A DNA stretch of 64,000 bases, from NCBI RefSeq assembly GCF_000284075.1, contig NC_017042.1, positions 682,001 through 746,000 on the forward strand, written 5' to 3'. The position numbers were made by a program, and so were the translations under genes. Below are positions 1 through 9,982 of the stretch, piece by piece (the stretch's first letter is position 1; each line of letters starts with the position of its first letter). The DNA is from Rickettsia rhipicephali str. 3-7-female6-CWPP. GTDB taxonomy: Bacteria > Pseudomonadota > Alphaproteobacteria > Rickettsiales > Rickettsiaceae. Under the pieces are notes generated by a model. It had not been told where the DNA came from, made no database searches, and saw only the letters and a list, made by a program, of their open reading frames with translations.

Positions 1-2
1 TT

Positions 3-125
3 GCTGAGTACAATTCTATAGCTGTATTTAAGGTAATATTGCGAGCTTCAAGTGGTAACCATAAAATATGGTTATTTTCAGAAAAGTTAATAGAAGACTT
101 TTTTGATTTCATGTATGATGCCTAG
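3..125 (+). CDS. 3' end of an unidentified gene (partial)
   Basis: An open frame enters from the left edge and runs 40 codons to a TAG at 123-125. The visible tail is moderately hydrophobic and aromatic-rich, ending in FDFMYDA. I do not recognise the family. A perfect hairpin overlaps the stop codon, which supports this being the true 3' end of a transcription unit convergent with the NAD kinase gene. Confidence 0.35.
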   Translation, partial: AEYNSIAVFKVILRASSGNHKIWLFSEKLIEDFFDFMYDA

Positions 126-150
126 TTATTTTTAACAAGGCATCATACAT
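111..150. terminator. Hairpin terminator between convergent genes
   Basis: A perfect 12-bp inverted repeat (ATGTATGATGCC at 111-122, GGCATCATACAT at 139-150) encloses a 16-nt loop that contains the upstream gene's stop codon. It lies between two convergent genes. It is followed by only a modestly T-rich stretch, so termination is inferred from position and symmetry. Confidence 0.5.
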
Positions 151-193
151 TAGTTTAATTCTTAGTCAAAAAATTATTAATATTTTTTAATAA

Positions 194-961
194 TTACCCA
201 CCGAATTGCTCTTTAATAATTCTATCTTCCAGCGTATGGTTTTTATTAAAGAGCAGTTTGATAGGCTTATCCTTAGTAGATTTAACGGTAACATTTGTGA
301 TATTATGAAACTCCTGAAAGTCGGCCGTAGCATTTACCGGTCGTTTATTTGTATTAAGTATTTCAAATTTAATCGTAGCAGATGAAAGCAGTAAAGCACC
401 GTGCCATCTACGCGGTCTAAACGAGCAGATAGGGGTTAGGCATAACATGTTTGACTCAAGCGGTAAAATAGGACCGCCAGCAGATAAATTATAAGCACTA
501 CTTCCGGCAGGTGTTGCAACTAAAGCTCCGTCTGCCACTAATTCGCTCATTCTCTCTATCCTGTTTACGTCTATTCTAAATTTAGCAGCTTGATTAGTTT
601 TGCGAAATATCGATACTTCGTTAATAGCAAGTGCCGTATATATTTGACCGCTCGTATCTTCGACTTGCATAAGAAGAGGATTTAGGATAGAAACCGTACT
701 TTCATGTATATTTTGTAATAAATTTTTGGTATCTAAAGGATTCATTAAAAAGCCGAGGCTTCCTAAATTAACTCCGTAAAAAGGTATATTAAGATGCATA
801 TAGCGGTGAATATTATGTAGTAATTCTCCATCCCCGCCTATTACGATAATTACCTCCGCTTCCTCTATTTTACAATAATTATAGAGTTTTTTTATTTCCT
901 CTATAATAGCTAAATGTTTGGAATTTTTGTTATAAATCAATGCTATTTTATTTATATTCAT
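194..961 (-). CDS. nadK: NAD kinase
   Basis: ATP-dependent (or polyphosphate-dependent) NAD kinase, making NADP in the cytosol. The 255-residue protein is at the short end of the family. The diagnostic GGDG phosphate-binding motif is at residues 42-45, the NE pair of the conserved NEV segment is at about 114, and the second signature (GALVATPAGSSAY) is at about 145-157, followed by SAGGP. The ATG at 961 gives the natural start of the N-terminal Rossmann strand (KIALIYN). It is convergent with the partial gene at the left edge and divergent from RNase J, with about 85 bp between the two start codons that must hold both promoters. Confidence 0.93.
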   Translation of the reverse strand: MNINKIALIYNKNSKHLAIIEEIKKLYNYCKIEEAEVIIVIGGDGELLHNIHRYMHLNIPFYGVNLGSLGFLMNPLDTKNLLQNIHESTVSILNPLLMQVEDTSGQIYTALAINEVSIFRKTNQAAKFRIDVNRIERMSELVADGALVATPAGSSAYNLSAGGPILPLESNMLCLTPICSFRPRRWHGALLLSSATIKFEILNTNKRPVNATADFQEFHNITNVTVKSTKDKPIKLLFNKNHTLEDRIIKEQFGG

Positions 962-1047
962 TATATGAATTTCTTTTTTAATATATAGACGCTTAACTAA
1001 TAATAAGTTATAAGAATAAAGTAATAAAATAAATATTAAGTTAAATT

Positions 1048-2730
1048 ATGTCATCATTCAACATCAAAAAGCATAAAAATGATCTGCTATTTGTACCGCT
1101 AGGGGGATCTAATGAAATAGGTATGAATCTTAATCTTTACCATTATCAAGGTAAATGGTTAATGATTGATTGTGGTAGCGGTTTTGCCGATGATTATTTA
1201 CCCGGTGTTGATATGATAATTGCTGATAGCAGCTTTATTGAGAAATATAAAAAAGATATAGTAGGTCTGATTTTAACTCATGCTCACGAGGATCATTTAG
1301 GTGGAGTCCAATATTTATGGAATAGCCTTAAATGTCCTATTTATACTACTACTTTTACAGCAAATTTTTTAAAATTTCGTTTAAATGAATATGATTTTGC
1401 TAAAAATATAAAAATTCATGAAGTAAAACCCGGTAGTAAAATAAATCTAGATCCTTTTTCCTTAGAGATGGTGCCACTGACTCACTCGGCTCCTGAAATG
1501 CAAGCAATTATGATCCGTACGGATGCAGGTAATATTTTACATACGGGAGATTGGAAATTTGATAACGATCCGATACTTGGGAAAAAAGCCGATGAGGAGT
1601 TTTTAAAATCTTACGGAGATGAAGGGGTTCTTGCACTTGTTTGTGATTCAACTAACGTATTTAATAAAGGAAGCTCAGGTTCTGAGGGGGATGTTAGAAA
1701 AAGTTTAGTAGATATTATAGCCGGTTGTCTTCAAATGGTAGTAGTTTCAACCTTTGCCTCTAATTTAGCACGGCTTGATACAATAATTCATGCTGCAGGG
1801 CTTGCGGGTAGAAAAGTAGTATTAACCGGTAGAAGTTTACACCGTATGATGCTTGCTGCGCAGGAAAGCGGCTATTTGAAAGATATTGCTCCTCTAATTA
1901 GTGAACGTGATGTTAGCAGATTTAGAAGAGAAGAATTATTAGTAATTGCTACCGGTTGTCAAGGTGAGCCTATGGCTGCCACCGCAAAACTGGCTAGTAA
2001 TTCTCACCCGTCTATAAAGCTTGTTCCTAAGGATACAATGATTTTTTCTTCAAAAATTATTCCGGGTAATGAAAAGAAAATATTCAGGCTATTTAATATA
2101 TTTGTTAAAGCCGGTGTAGAAGTTATTACTGAGCGAGACCATTTTGTACATGTTTCAGGACATCCATCGATTGATGAGCTACAAAAAATGTATTCTCTAG
2201 TTAGACCGAATATTTGTATACCTGTTCACGGTGAGCCTGTACATATTCATGAACATGTTAAGCTTGCTAAGAAAAACGGCATAAAACAGGCAGTAGAGGT
2301 TGAAAACGGTAGTGTAGTACTGCTTGAACCTAATAATGCAAAAGTAATTTCAAAGGTTGAAAACGGTTATTTAGCTGTTGACGGTAATTATTTGCTGCCC
2401 GTTGAATCTCCGATTTTCAAAGCTAGAAGACGTATGCGTGAGTCAGGTATCGTGGTAGCATCAGTAGTCATTGATAAAAAAGGACTGCTTGCTGCAAACC
2501 CAATGCTGTCTATGCCCGGGCTGCTTGATCCGAAAGAGGATATGGCATTAGTTAACCTCATTAAAAACGACATTAAAGAACTTGTTACTATTCAAAATAA
2601 ACAGGCTAAAAAAGTATTGTCGGATGAACAAGTAATCGAGGCAATAAAAGGAACAATCCGTAAAACCTTAAAACAAGAAATTAATAAGTCACCCGTTATA
2701 ATAGTAAATCTTGAGAAAGCTGTGGAGTAG
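1048..2730 (+). CDS. rnj: Ribonuclease J family metallo-beta-lactamase nuclease
   Basis: Zinc-dependent exo/endoribonuclease of the beta-CASP subgroup, acting in RNA maturation and decay. The 560 residues match the usual RNase J length. The metal motif THAHEDH is at residues 77-83, a second ligand segment is HTGDWKFD at about 165-172, the beta-CASP region follows, and the late HVSGHP and PVHGEP segments supply further histidines. The C-terminal roughly 110 residues form the usual accessory domain. An RPE-type palindrome begins about 50 bp after the stop. The assignment to RNase J rather than another beta-CASP nuclease rests on full-length architecture. Confidence 0.92.
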   Translation: MSSFNIKKHKNDLLFVPLGGSNEIGMNLNLYHYQGKWLMIDCGSGFADDYLPGVDMIIADSSFIEKYKKDIVGLILTHAHEDHLGGVQYLWNSLKCPIYTTTFTANFLKFRLNEYDFAKNIKIHEVKPGSKINLDPFSLEMVPLTHSAPEMQAIMIRTDAGNILHTGDWKFDNDPILGKKADEEFLKSYGDEGVLALVCDSTNVFNKGSSGSEGDVRKSLVDIIAGCLQMVVVSTFASNLARLDTIIHAAGLAGRKVVLTGRSLHRMMLAAQESGYLKDIAPLISERDVSRFRREELLVIATGCQGEPMAATAKLASNSHPSIKLVPKDTMIFSSKIIPGNEKKIFRLFNIFVKAGVEVITERDHFVHVSGHPSIDELQKMYSLVRPNICIPVHGEPVHIHEHVKLAKKNGIKQAVEVENGSVVLLEPNNAKVISKVENGYLAVDGNYLLPVESPIFKARRRMRESGIVVASVVIDKKGLLAANPMLSMPGLLDPKEDMALVNLIKNDIKELVTIQNKQAKKVLSDEQVIEAIKGTIRKTLKQEINKSPVIIVNLEKAVE

Positions 2731-2782
2731 AGAAATTGTTATTGTGAGTAGGTATTGTTTTATGGCTCAAGAAATTCGCTCG

Positions 2783-2921
2783 ATGTCACATTCCTGCGGA
2801 AGCGGGAATCCAGAAAAACAACTTCAATATTGATACAGAAATTACATATTTGATAAAAAAACCATATAAAAACAAGGTTTGATATGGTTTTACTGGATTC
2901 CCGCCTTCGTGAGAATGACAT
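2783..2921. repeat. RPE-type palindromic element (family A)
   Basis: The ends are inverted copies of a GTCATTCC(C/T)GC..AAGCGGGAAT core reading to ATTCCCGC..GAATGACAT, about 139 bp apart, with an AT-rich inner palindrome (CATATAAAAACAAG...). The same family recurs at 3928, 6622, 9845, 11192, 16191 and 51435. It fills the gap between rnj and gpsA. Confidence 0.8.
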
Positions 2922-2978
2922 AAACAAGCCAAGCAACGATACCTACAAACCTGCAAGTGACAAAGAAAAAATAAGCAC

Positions 2979-3968
2979 ATGAACAAATTTAAAAATATTG
3001 CGGTTTATGGGGGAGGGAGTTTCGGTACTAGCCTTGCTTCTTTAGCAGCACAAAACTGTAATAACGTTACTTTATTTTTACGTGATGAGGCAATAGCAAA
3101 GGAAATTTTACATAACAAAACTAACGTAAAATATTTAGGGGATATTAAATTACCTGCTCATTTACAGGCTACTACAAACTTAGATATAATTAAGGATTTT
3201 GAACTAATTATTATTGCAGTGCCGTCTTACGCTTTTGATGACTCAATAAAATTATTAAAAACTCACAGCATTTCTAAAGACAATACTCTTCTAATTGCAA
3301 CAAAAGGCTTTGCCCGTAATCCTACTGCATTATTTTCAGATAGGTTAAAAACTCTATTACCGCATAGCCCTACAGCGTTTTTTGCAGGTCCGAATCTAGC
3401 AAAAGAACTTGCTAAAAATTTACCTGCTTCGGCAAGTATTGCAAGTTTAGATATAGATATAGCAAATAAAATAGCTTATAACCTAAGTGCAAAAATTTTT
3501 ACTACTAATGTGTCAAGCGATATTGTAACATTACAGGTAGCAGGAGCTTTAAAAAATATTTTTGCTATTAAAAGCGGAATTGATTTAGCAAGAAAGCAGG
3601 GCGAAAATGCAAGAGCAACGCTTATAGTAGCTGCCTTAAAAGAAATTGCTATTTTATCGCAAGCTTTAGGTGGTATGCAAAAAAATTCTGATATTTTACT
3701 AGAAGTGGGAGTGGTAGGCGATTTAGTGCTTACTTGTTATTCGTTAGGCTCACGTAATACAAAATTTGGTTATGAACTTGGAATTAGTAGCGATAAAAAG
3801 AAATTTTTACAGGAATATAAAGAGCTAGTAGAGGGAAGAGAAGCATTAAAATTAGTTTTGGATTTGATAAAAAAATATAATTTACATATGCCTATAATTT
3901 CCAAAGTAGCTTCGTGTGTTATTCCTTATGTCATTCCTGCGAAAGCAGGAATTCAAAAAAAAGTATAA
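2979..3968 (+). CDS. gpsA: Glycerol-3-phosphate dehydrogenase (NAD(P)+)
   Basis: Cytosolic enzyme interconverting dihydroxyacetone phosphate and sn-glycerol 3-phosphate for phospholipid synthesis. The Rossmann signature GGGSFGTSLA is at residues 11-20, AGPNLAKELA lies mid-protein, and the catalytic-lysine region QVAGALKNIFAIKSG follows, as in GpsA. The C-terminus is unusual. The last dozen residues (VIPAKAGIQKKV) are encoded by the left arm of an RPE-type palindrome, which supplies the stop codon, so the native tail has been replaced or extended. The total length of 329 is still normal for the family. Confidence 0.93.
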   Translation: MNKFKNIAVYGGGSFGTSLASLAAQNCNNVTLFLRDEAIAKEILHNKTNVKYLGDIKLPAHLQATTNLDIIKDFELIIIAVPSYAFDDSIKLLKTHSISKDNTLLIATKGFARNPTALFSDRLKTLLPHSPTAFFAGPNLAKELAKNLPASASIASLDIDIANKIAYNLSAKIFTTNVSSDIVTLQVAGALKNIFAIKSGIDLARKQGENARATLIVAALKEIAILSQALGGMQKNSDILLEVGVVGDLVLTCYSLGSRNTKFGYELGISSDKKKFLQEYKELVEGREALKLVLDLIKKYNLHMPIISKVASCVIPYVIPAKAGIQKKV

Positions 3969-4044
3969 ATACAGCAAATTTTTGAAATTAAAAGCTCGAT
4001 TCATCTCGCTTTATGCTGGATTCCTGCTTTCGCAGGAATGACAT
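3928..4044. repeat. RPE-type palindromic element (family A) overlapping gpsA 3' end
   Basis: Inverted arms ATGTCATTCCTGCGAAAGCA (3928) and TGCTTTCGCAGGAATGACAT (ending 4044) are perfect complements. The left arm is read in frame as the gpsA C-terminus. Confidence 0.85.
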
Positions 4045-4075
4045 ATGACTCCACGCGAGCAATACCAATCAAGTA

Positions 4076-4559
4076 TTACAGCAATCTCTTCATCTGTTCT
4101 TGCTCTAATTTTTCTTCTTTATCTAGTTTGTTTAACAATTCTTTATAAAAACCGTTTGTTATATATACAAGTTCCATTTCGGTATTTAATTCAGAAGATT
4201 CAAGTATGATTACACATTCACCATCCTTGAAAGTAACCACTTTATCATTTTCTTCTTCTAAACTATATTTATCTTTTAAAATGTAAAACTCTTCAAATTT
4301 ATTTTGATCTATAGTTAAAAATAACGGCTTCTATTACATTAAAATCATTACATATCACTAAAGCTTTAGATATAGTTTTTGTATTTGGTTCTATATAATA
4401 ATTATATCCTTGCCAATAATTAGGTTCTTTATTGATGATTTTGTATTTTTTTGTTAGATCTATATTGGTAGTTTTATTTAATTCAAGACCAAGTGGCATA
4501 GGATTAGAATAGATATTTAAACAAAAAAATATAATGAATAAGGATAATAGATTTTGCAT
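4076..4559 (-). pseudogene. Frameshifted small secreted protein gene
   Basis: The 5' part (ATG at 4559) encodes a plausible signal peptide (MQNLLSLFIIFFCLNIYSNP) and about 60 further residues before a premature TAA at 4299. A second frame beginning near 4310 continues without a stop for about 78 codons to a TAA at 4076, with charged helical sequence ending EEKLEQEQMKRLL. The two halves together would give about 160 residues of an exported protein. I recognise no domain. The single frameshift near 4310 is the visible lesion. A sequencing error is the alternative. Confidence 0.6.
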
Positions 4560-4727
4560 AAATAATATGAAAATTTTATATTACATTAGACACCTTAAAT
4601 AACATAAGATTTTTAAAATTTCAATTAGAAATTTATTTTGGTCTGATGAAGTAAAAATCTTTACAAAATTTAGTGAAAAAAAATAAAACCTCATATATTA
4701 TAAGTAATTATATCTTTAGCTCATTAC

Positions 4728-5657
4728 ATGATAATCTTTAGTATAGTTTTTTTTAAAACCGTTTCGGTATTATTAAGTGTAGTAATAGGATTTTTAGCAG
4801 GTAAATATTCAAATGTTGAAAGAGATAGTATCTCGTCGTTACTATTCTATTTTATATCGCCTATAGTATTTTTTACGATACCTGCTAGTACAACCTTAAC
4901 ACTTGCGGCATTAAGCGTTACGGTCGTAACATTTGTAATTGCAACACTCTTATCGCTCTTTTCTTATTATTTTTTTGGTAAATTTTGGCAGGATCATACA
5001 CGTAATATTATAGCTTTGTCTGCAGGTACGGCAAATGGCGGGTATTTTATGTTGCCTATAGCTGCAGCACTTTTTGATGATTATACATTAAGTATTTACA
5101 TGATGGCTGTTATAGGAGTGAATATTTATGAATGTTCCGTCGGCTTTTATATTTGTATGAGGAGCTTTGCTAATACCACCGATAGTATATTAAAAGTAGT
5201 AAAATTACCGATTTTAAACGCTTTTTTCTTGGGATGTTTATTTAGTTTTTGCGGTTTTACTTTACCGGATTTTTTAGATGATTTTATATATAATATGAAA
5301 GGTTCTTTTTCGATACTCGGTATGGTGATGGTGGGTCTTGCTCTTTCGTCTCTACAAAAATTTGAAGTCGATATCAAATTTACTCTTGCTACTTTTGCTG
5401 CTAAATTTCTATTCTATCCTTTGGGAGTAGGGTTATTTATCATATTTGATCATTTTGTAACAAAATGGTATAACAATGATTACTATAATGCCCTAAAACT
5501 ACTTTCTACGGCACCACTCGCAGCAAATACTATAGTTATAGCGAATTTACAGAAATTTTACCCTGAAAAAGTTGCAGCTACTGTGTTTTTATCTTTACTT
5601 TTTGTAGTTATATATATGCCGACCATGGTCAGTATATTTTTAAGTGACTTAAATTAA
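4728..5657 (+). CDS. AEC-family membrane transporter (auxin efflux carrier-like)
   Basis: A polytopic inner-membrane protein of 309 residues with about ten hydrophobic segments, matching the AEC (auxin efflux carrier/malate permease-like) family in length and in its two-half topology. The N-terminal half carries the FLAGKYSN..., YFISPIVFFTIPAS segments and the second half AGTANGGYFMLPIAAALF and the late TAPLAANTIVIANLQ motif. In other bacteria these proteins move small organic acids or lipophilic anions. The substrate cannot be told here. It stands alone, preceded by about 170 bp of AT-rich sequence. Confidence 0.8.
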   Translation: MIIFSIVFFKTVSVLLSVVIGFLAGKYSNVERDSISSLLFYFISPIVFFTIPASTTLTLAALSVTVVTFVIATLLSLFSYYFFGKFWQDHTRNIIALSAGTANGGYFMLPIAAALFDDYTLSIYMMAVIGVNIYECSVGFYICMRSFANTTDSILKVVKLPILNAFFLGCLFSFCGFTLPDFLDDFIYNMKGSFSILGMVMVGLALSSLQKFEVDIKFTLATFAAKFLFYPLGVGLFIIFDHFVTKWYNNDYYNALKLLSTAPLAANTIVIANLQKFYPEKVAATVFLSLLFVVIYMPTMVSIFLSDLN

Positions 5658-5715
5658 TAACATGATGACAATGATTTTTTTAAAATTTATTCTAAATTGG
5701 TATTAATAGGTTCAT

Positions 5716-6588
5716 ATGAAAATTAATTCAATAAAAATTGGTCCCTATATTAATTTATTACCTCTTCAATATATACCGAAACATAAAATTTCTTATGTGG
5801 AATTCGGTGATCCTAAAAATAAAAATATAATAGTATGTGCTCACGGTTTAACTAGAAATGCTCATGATTTTGATAAAATAGCTAAAGAGTTGAGTAAAAA
5901 TTATAGAGTAATTGCAATAAATTATCCCGGTCGCAGTGATAGCGAAAATTTTAAAAAAGCTAATCATTATAACTATACGACTTATATTAAAGATACGTTA
6001 TTTTTTTTAAAAAGGCTAAATATCAAAAATCCTATTTGGCTTGGTACTTCAATGGGCGGTATTATAGGTATGGTACTTGCCAGTAAATATAAAAATATTT
6101 TTAAAGCCTTAATATTAAATGATATAGGGGCGTTTATTGATGCTGCTCCTTTAATTAAAATTGGAGGTTATGCTAAAAAAACGATACTCTTAGATGATTT
6201 GGCTAGTGCAAAAGAGCATTTAAAACTTATTTATGCACAAAGCGGTATTAAAGATGAAGAAGATTGGGATTATTTAACAAAATATAGTGTAATTTCTACA
6301 TTCGGCGGAAAATATAAAATGAATTATGATCCTGCTATAACAAAAGGAATGAAAAATGCTAGTAACCAGGAAGATATTAATCTATGGTCTGTATGGAATA
6401 AAATAAAATGTAGAATATTAGTAATTCATGGGATGAAATCTCAAATTTTAACAAAATCTACTATTAAAAAGATGAAAGAAACAAAAATTTTTGATCTTTA
6501 TGAAATAAAATATGCTGGTCATGCTCCTTCTCTAATGAACCCTGAAGAAATTAACTATGTCAAATCTTGGTTAGAAAAGAAGTCTTAG
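5716..6588 (+). CDS. Alpha/beta hydrolase
   Basis: A 290-residue cytosolic alpha/beta-hydrolase fold protein. The oxyanion strand VCAHGLTRNAHDF is followed by the nucleophile elbow GTSMGG at residues 110-115 (Ser112), an acid-bearing segment, and the catalytic His in AGHAPSLMNP at about 269. The GRSDS segment after strand 4 resembles the hydrolase/lipase branch. The substrate is not predictable. It follows the AEC permease by 58 bp, so co-transcription is possible. Confidence 0.85.
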   Translation: MKINSIKIGPYINLLPLQYIPKHKISYVEFGDPKNKNIIVCAHGLTRNAHDFDKIAKELSKNYRVIAINYPGRSDSENFKKANHYNYTTYIKDTLFFLKRLNIKNPIWLGTSMGGIIGMVLASKYKNIFKALILNDIGAFIDAAPLIKIGGYAKKTILLDDLASAKEHLKLIYAQSGIKDEEDWDYLTKYSVISTFGGKYKMNYDPAITKGMKNASNQEDINLWSVWNKIKCRILVIHGMKSQILTKSTIKKMKETKIFDLYEIKYAGHAPSLMNPEEINYVKSWLEKKS

Positions 6589-6621
6589 ATTGTGTGACCT
6601 TGTGTTGTACGAACGTTCAGG

Positions 6622-6760
6622 ATGTCATTCCCGCGGAAGCGGGAATCCAGAAAAATAACCTTAATCTTGGGACAAAAATTACATATTTAATAAAATAAAC
6701 ATATAAAAAAAACTGTTTTTTATATGTTTTGTTGGATTCCTGCTTTCGCATGAATGACAT
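6622..6760. repeat. RPE-type palindromic element (family A)
   Basis: Arms ATGTCATTCCCGCGGAAGCG and TGCTTTCGCATGAATGACAT bracket an AT-rich centre containing CATATAAAAAAAACTG and its complement. It occupies the gap between the hydrolase and trxB. Confidence 0.8.
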
Positions 6761-6790
6761 AGGCATCATTTAAATTAATAAATAATAATT

Positions 6791-7723
6791 ATGAAAATTA
6801 CTACTAAAGTACTAATAATAGGTTCAGGACCTGCGGGCTTAAGTGCCGCTATTTATACAGCTAGAGCTGCTTTAAAACCAATATTAATAAATGGTATGCA
6901 GCCAGGTGGGCAGCTTACAATTACCACCGATGTTGAGAACTATCCAGGATTTGCGGAAACGGTGCAAGGACCTTGGCTTATGGAGCAGATGTCTATGCAG
7001 GCTAAAAATGTCGGTACGGAAATTGTTAGTGATTATGTAGAAAAGGTGGATTTATCAAAAAGACCTTTTAAAGTATTTACAGGAGCAGGAAATGAATATG
7101 AAGCGGAGAGCATAATAATTTGTACCGGTGCGGAAGCAAAATGGCTTGGTATAGCTTCAGAGCAGAAATTTCGTGGTTTTGGTGTTTCGGCATGTGCTAC
7201 TTGCGATGGTTTCTTTTTTAAGAATCAAGAAATAGTTGTAGTAGGGGGAGGAAATAGTGCAGTAGAAGAAGCTTTATACTTAACCAATCATGCTAGCAAA
7301 GTCACTATAGTGCATAGAAGAGATAGTTTTAGAGCTGAGAAAATATTGCAGGATCGATTATTTAAAAATCCTAAAATATCAGTAATTTGGGATCATGTAG
7401 TAGATGAGATTGTAGGTAGCAATAAACCAAAATCTGTTACCGGAGTTAAAATTCAAAATGTTCACACCAAAGAGATTAGTTTATTGAATTGTAGCGGTGT
7501 ATTTATAGCTATTGGGCATGCACCGAATACGGGGCTATTTACCGGACAAATTGTAATGGATGACGATAATTATATCATCACGAAGTCAGGCACTACTAGA
7601 ACTAGTGTAGAAGGTGTTTTTGCTGCTGGTGACGTTCAGGATAAAATTTATAGACAAGCAGTAACTGCTGTAGGAACAGGCTGTATGGCGGCTCTTGAGG
7701 CTGAAAAATTTCTAAATAAATAA
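6791..7723 (+). CDS. trxB: Thioredoxin reductase
   Basis: NADPH-dependent flavoprotein that reduces thioredoxin. The 310 residues match low-molecular-weight TrxB. The FAD motif GSGPAGLSAAIYTARA is at residues 11-26, the redox-active CATC is at 135-138 within SACATCDGFFF, the NADPH motif is GGGNSAVEEALYL, and the C-terminal FAD motif is GVFAAGDVQDKIYRQAVTA. All catalytic elements are intact. It starts 30 bp after a palindromic repeat, so its promoter must lie in or close to that repeat. Confidence 0.96.
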   Translation: MKITTKVLIIGSGPAGLSAAIYTARAALKPILINGMQPGGQLTITTDVENYPGFAETVQGPWLMEQMSMQAKNVGTEIVSDYVEKVDLSKRPFKVFTGAGNEYEAESIIICTGAEAKWLGIASEQKFRGFGVSACATCDGFFFKNQEIVVVGGGNSAVEEALYLTNHASKVTIVHRRDSFRAEKILQDRLFKNPKISVIWDHVVDEIVGSNKPKSVTGVKIQNVHTKEISLLNCSGVFIAIGHAPNTGLFTGQIVMDDDNYIITKSGTTRTSVEGVFAAGDVQDKIYRQAVTAVGTGCMAALEAEKFLNK

Positions 7724-7923
7724 TTTAGATTTTTTAGCTGTAAATTAACATATAAGTTAATAAAAATTAATAAAAAATTGTTGCATTCAGTAAGACACTT
7801 ATTATAGTCATTGTGTATTAATTTAATTAGGTACAAATATAATGACTTGGAACATAATAAATAATAACCACCACCAAAACAAAATATTGATACATATCCA
7901 TTACTTATGAAATTGTTAGTTAG

Positions 7924-8340
7924 ACATTTTACTTAAATCATTTTTATCCAAATAGCCAAAGTGTAAAATTTACAGAGCTAGAAATAACCGGAGTTAGATA
8001 TGATCAAGTGATAAAGGCTCCTGATATTAGGTTAGCTACTGATAAGCCTACAACTACTAATATATTTAAAAATTTTACTTTTGACTCAATGTTACATCAG
8101 AATTGGATTTTTAATGGATATGACTCAAATGGTTGGCTGTTAGCAAATATAAATCTTAATAAAGGCGGTTATTTAAAATAACTTAGGAAAAGTATTTCTC
8201 TCAGCGGTGATCTCTTTAGAGTCACAATTAATAAATCCTAAGAAAAAATATTACTCTGATATTTCATCTGAGGTTATTGAGTATGCATGGGGAAATATTA
8301 AAGGAGTTAAAGGTAATTATTTAGAGCCATGCAATAACGC
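7924..8340 (+). pseudogene. Unidentified degenerate coding remnant
   Basis: The gap between trxB and the SSADH gene holds two coding-like segments without starts. The first, 7924-8181, reads 85 codons with normal composition (for example KAPDIRLATDKPTTTNIF). The second, about 8190-8333, continues in another frame (SDISSEVIEYAWGNIKGVKG). The second then runs into repeat sequence typical of RPE ends. This looks like the corpse of one gene. I cannot name the family. Confidence 0.4.
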
Positions 8341-8393
8341 CAATGTTCGCTCGCAATGACGATTTTAGTATCCACGCAGGTAATGAGAAATAT

Positions 8394-9822
8394 ATGAACT
8401 TACTTAAAAACATTACGGGAAAGAATTATATAAACGGTGAATTTATAGAGTTCGGGAAACAAATATCCGTTATTAATCCTGCGACCTTAAAAGAAATTGC
8501 TACAGTTCCGAATTTGGGATTATCTGAGATTAATTCAGCGATTAATAATACGGTGACTAGTTTTTCTTCATGGTCACAAAGCTCATTTGAAGCGAGAATA
8601 GCGATTCTTAGAAGATGGTATAATTTAGTCATCGAAAATATTGAGGAGTTAAGTCATATATTAACCCTAGAGCAGGGTAAAGTACTTGCTGAATCAAAAA
8701 AAGAAATTTTATATGGAGCCTCTTTTATTGATTGGTATACATATGCTATACATAATATTCATTCGACTATCAAACCCGGTAATAGTAAAACTCATAAAAT
8801 TGTTACGCAATATGAGCCTGTAGGACCTTCTGCTGCTATAACTCCTTGGAATTTTCCAAATGCAATGATTACTCGCAAGGTAGTACCTGCAATAGCTGCG
8901 GGTTGCAGCGTTATATTAAAACCGTCAAGTCTTACGCCTCTATCAGCTTTAGTACTTGCGAAATTTGCATGCGATGCCGGTTTGCCTGCCGGAGTATTTA
9001 ATGTAATTACAGGTAGTTCAGATATTATAGGTAAGGCTTTTTGTGAAGATTTTAGGCTTCGGAAATTATCATTTACCGGCTCTACAAATGTCGGTAAAAT
9101 TCTATATCAAAATGCCGCAAATACTCTAAAACGTTTATCTTTGGAACTTGGCGGCAATGCTCCTTTCATTATAACGGCAGATAATAATTTAGAAAAAGTA
9201 GTAAGTGATTTAGTAATCGCTAAAACTAGAAATAGTGGACAGTCTTGTACTTCACCTAACAGAATATTTATAGAAGAATCTATATATGAAAAATTTATAG
9301 AAATTCTAAAGGCTAAATTTACTAAGTTTAAAGCCGGTGACGGATTTGATAAGGAATCGGATGTAGGTCCGTTAATTAATTCTGCTGCCATAACAAAAAT
9401 ACAAAAGTTACTCGCTGATGCACAAAGTAAAGGAGCTAAATTAATTTGCGGCGGTAAAGCTGTTGATAATTTTATTGAGCCTACTATTATTATTGACTGT
9501 TTGGATAATATGGATATCTTTAGAACAGAAATATTCGGTCCGGTAGTTGCTTGTTATAAATTTAAAGATTTGGATGAAGTAATAGAACGTGCAAATAATA
9601 CCGAATACGGCTTGCAAGGATATGTTATATTCAAATAATATATCTGTGGTACAAATGATAGCGTCTAAGCTTGATTTTGGTATGGTATCGATTAACGACC
9701 CGTTACCTGCAAATGCAAAAGCACCTTTTGCAGGACGTAAAGCTTCAGGTTTTGGAGTTGAAGGCTCATTTGAAGGGATATTTGAATATCTAAATACGAA
9801 ATATATAAATTTACAGAATTAA
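8394..9822 (+). pseudogene. gabD: Succinate-semialdehyde dehydrogenase, frameshifted
   Basis: An NAD(P)-dependent aldehyde dehydrogenase converting succinate semialdehyde to succinate. The catalytic Glu lies in LELGGNAP at about residue 251 and the catalytic Cys in SGQSCTSPNR at 285, and the PWNFP segment is present. The frame hits a TAA at 9636, but the continuation (NNISVVQMIASKLDFGMVSI) resumes in the neighbouring frame and ends at 9822 as the family expects. So one frameshift near 9630 removes the last roughly 60 residues. An ATG at 8343 lies upstream in frame, but its residues (MFARNDD) come from a repeat, so 8394 is preferred. Confidence 0.85.
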
Positions 9823-9844
9823 GAATGCCCGCACGGTTCCTTTT

Positions 9845-9953
9845 ATGTCATTCCTGCGAAAGCAGGAATCTAGTAAAGAATATAAAAAATATAATTCTTT
9901 GTAGCAGTATTAAGATTATTTTTTCTGGATTCCCGCTTTCGCGGGAATGACAT
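9845..9953. repeat. RPE-type palindromic element (family A)
   Basis: Arms ATGTCATTCCTGCGAAAGCA and GCTTTCGCGGGAATGACAT. It separates the broken gabD from the remnant upstream of the glycosyltransferase, and may have displaced the start of that remnant. Confidence 0.8.
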
Positions 9954-9982
9954 AGAAAATATAATAATCTAAGTAATAAATA

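Noticed and set aside
2786..2986. Open frame on the minus strand of about 66 codons between rnj and gpsA
   Set aside because: It is made almost wholly of the palindromic repeat at 2783-2921 and has no independent coding signal.
8343..8393. Upstream ATG for the succinate-semialdehyde dehydrogenase
   Set aside because: The extra residues derive from repeat sequence (NDD-type start as also at miaA) and are not family sequence.
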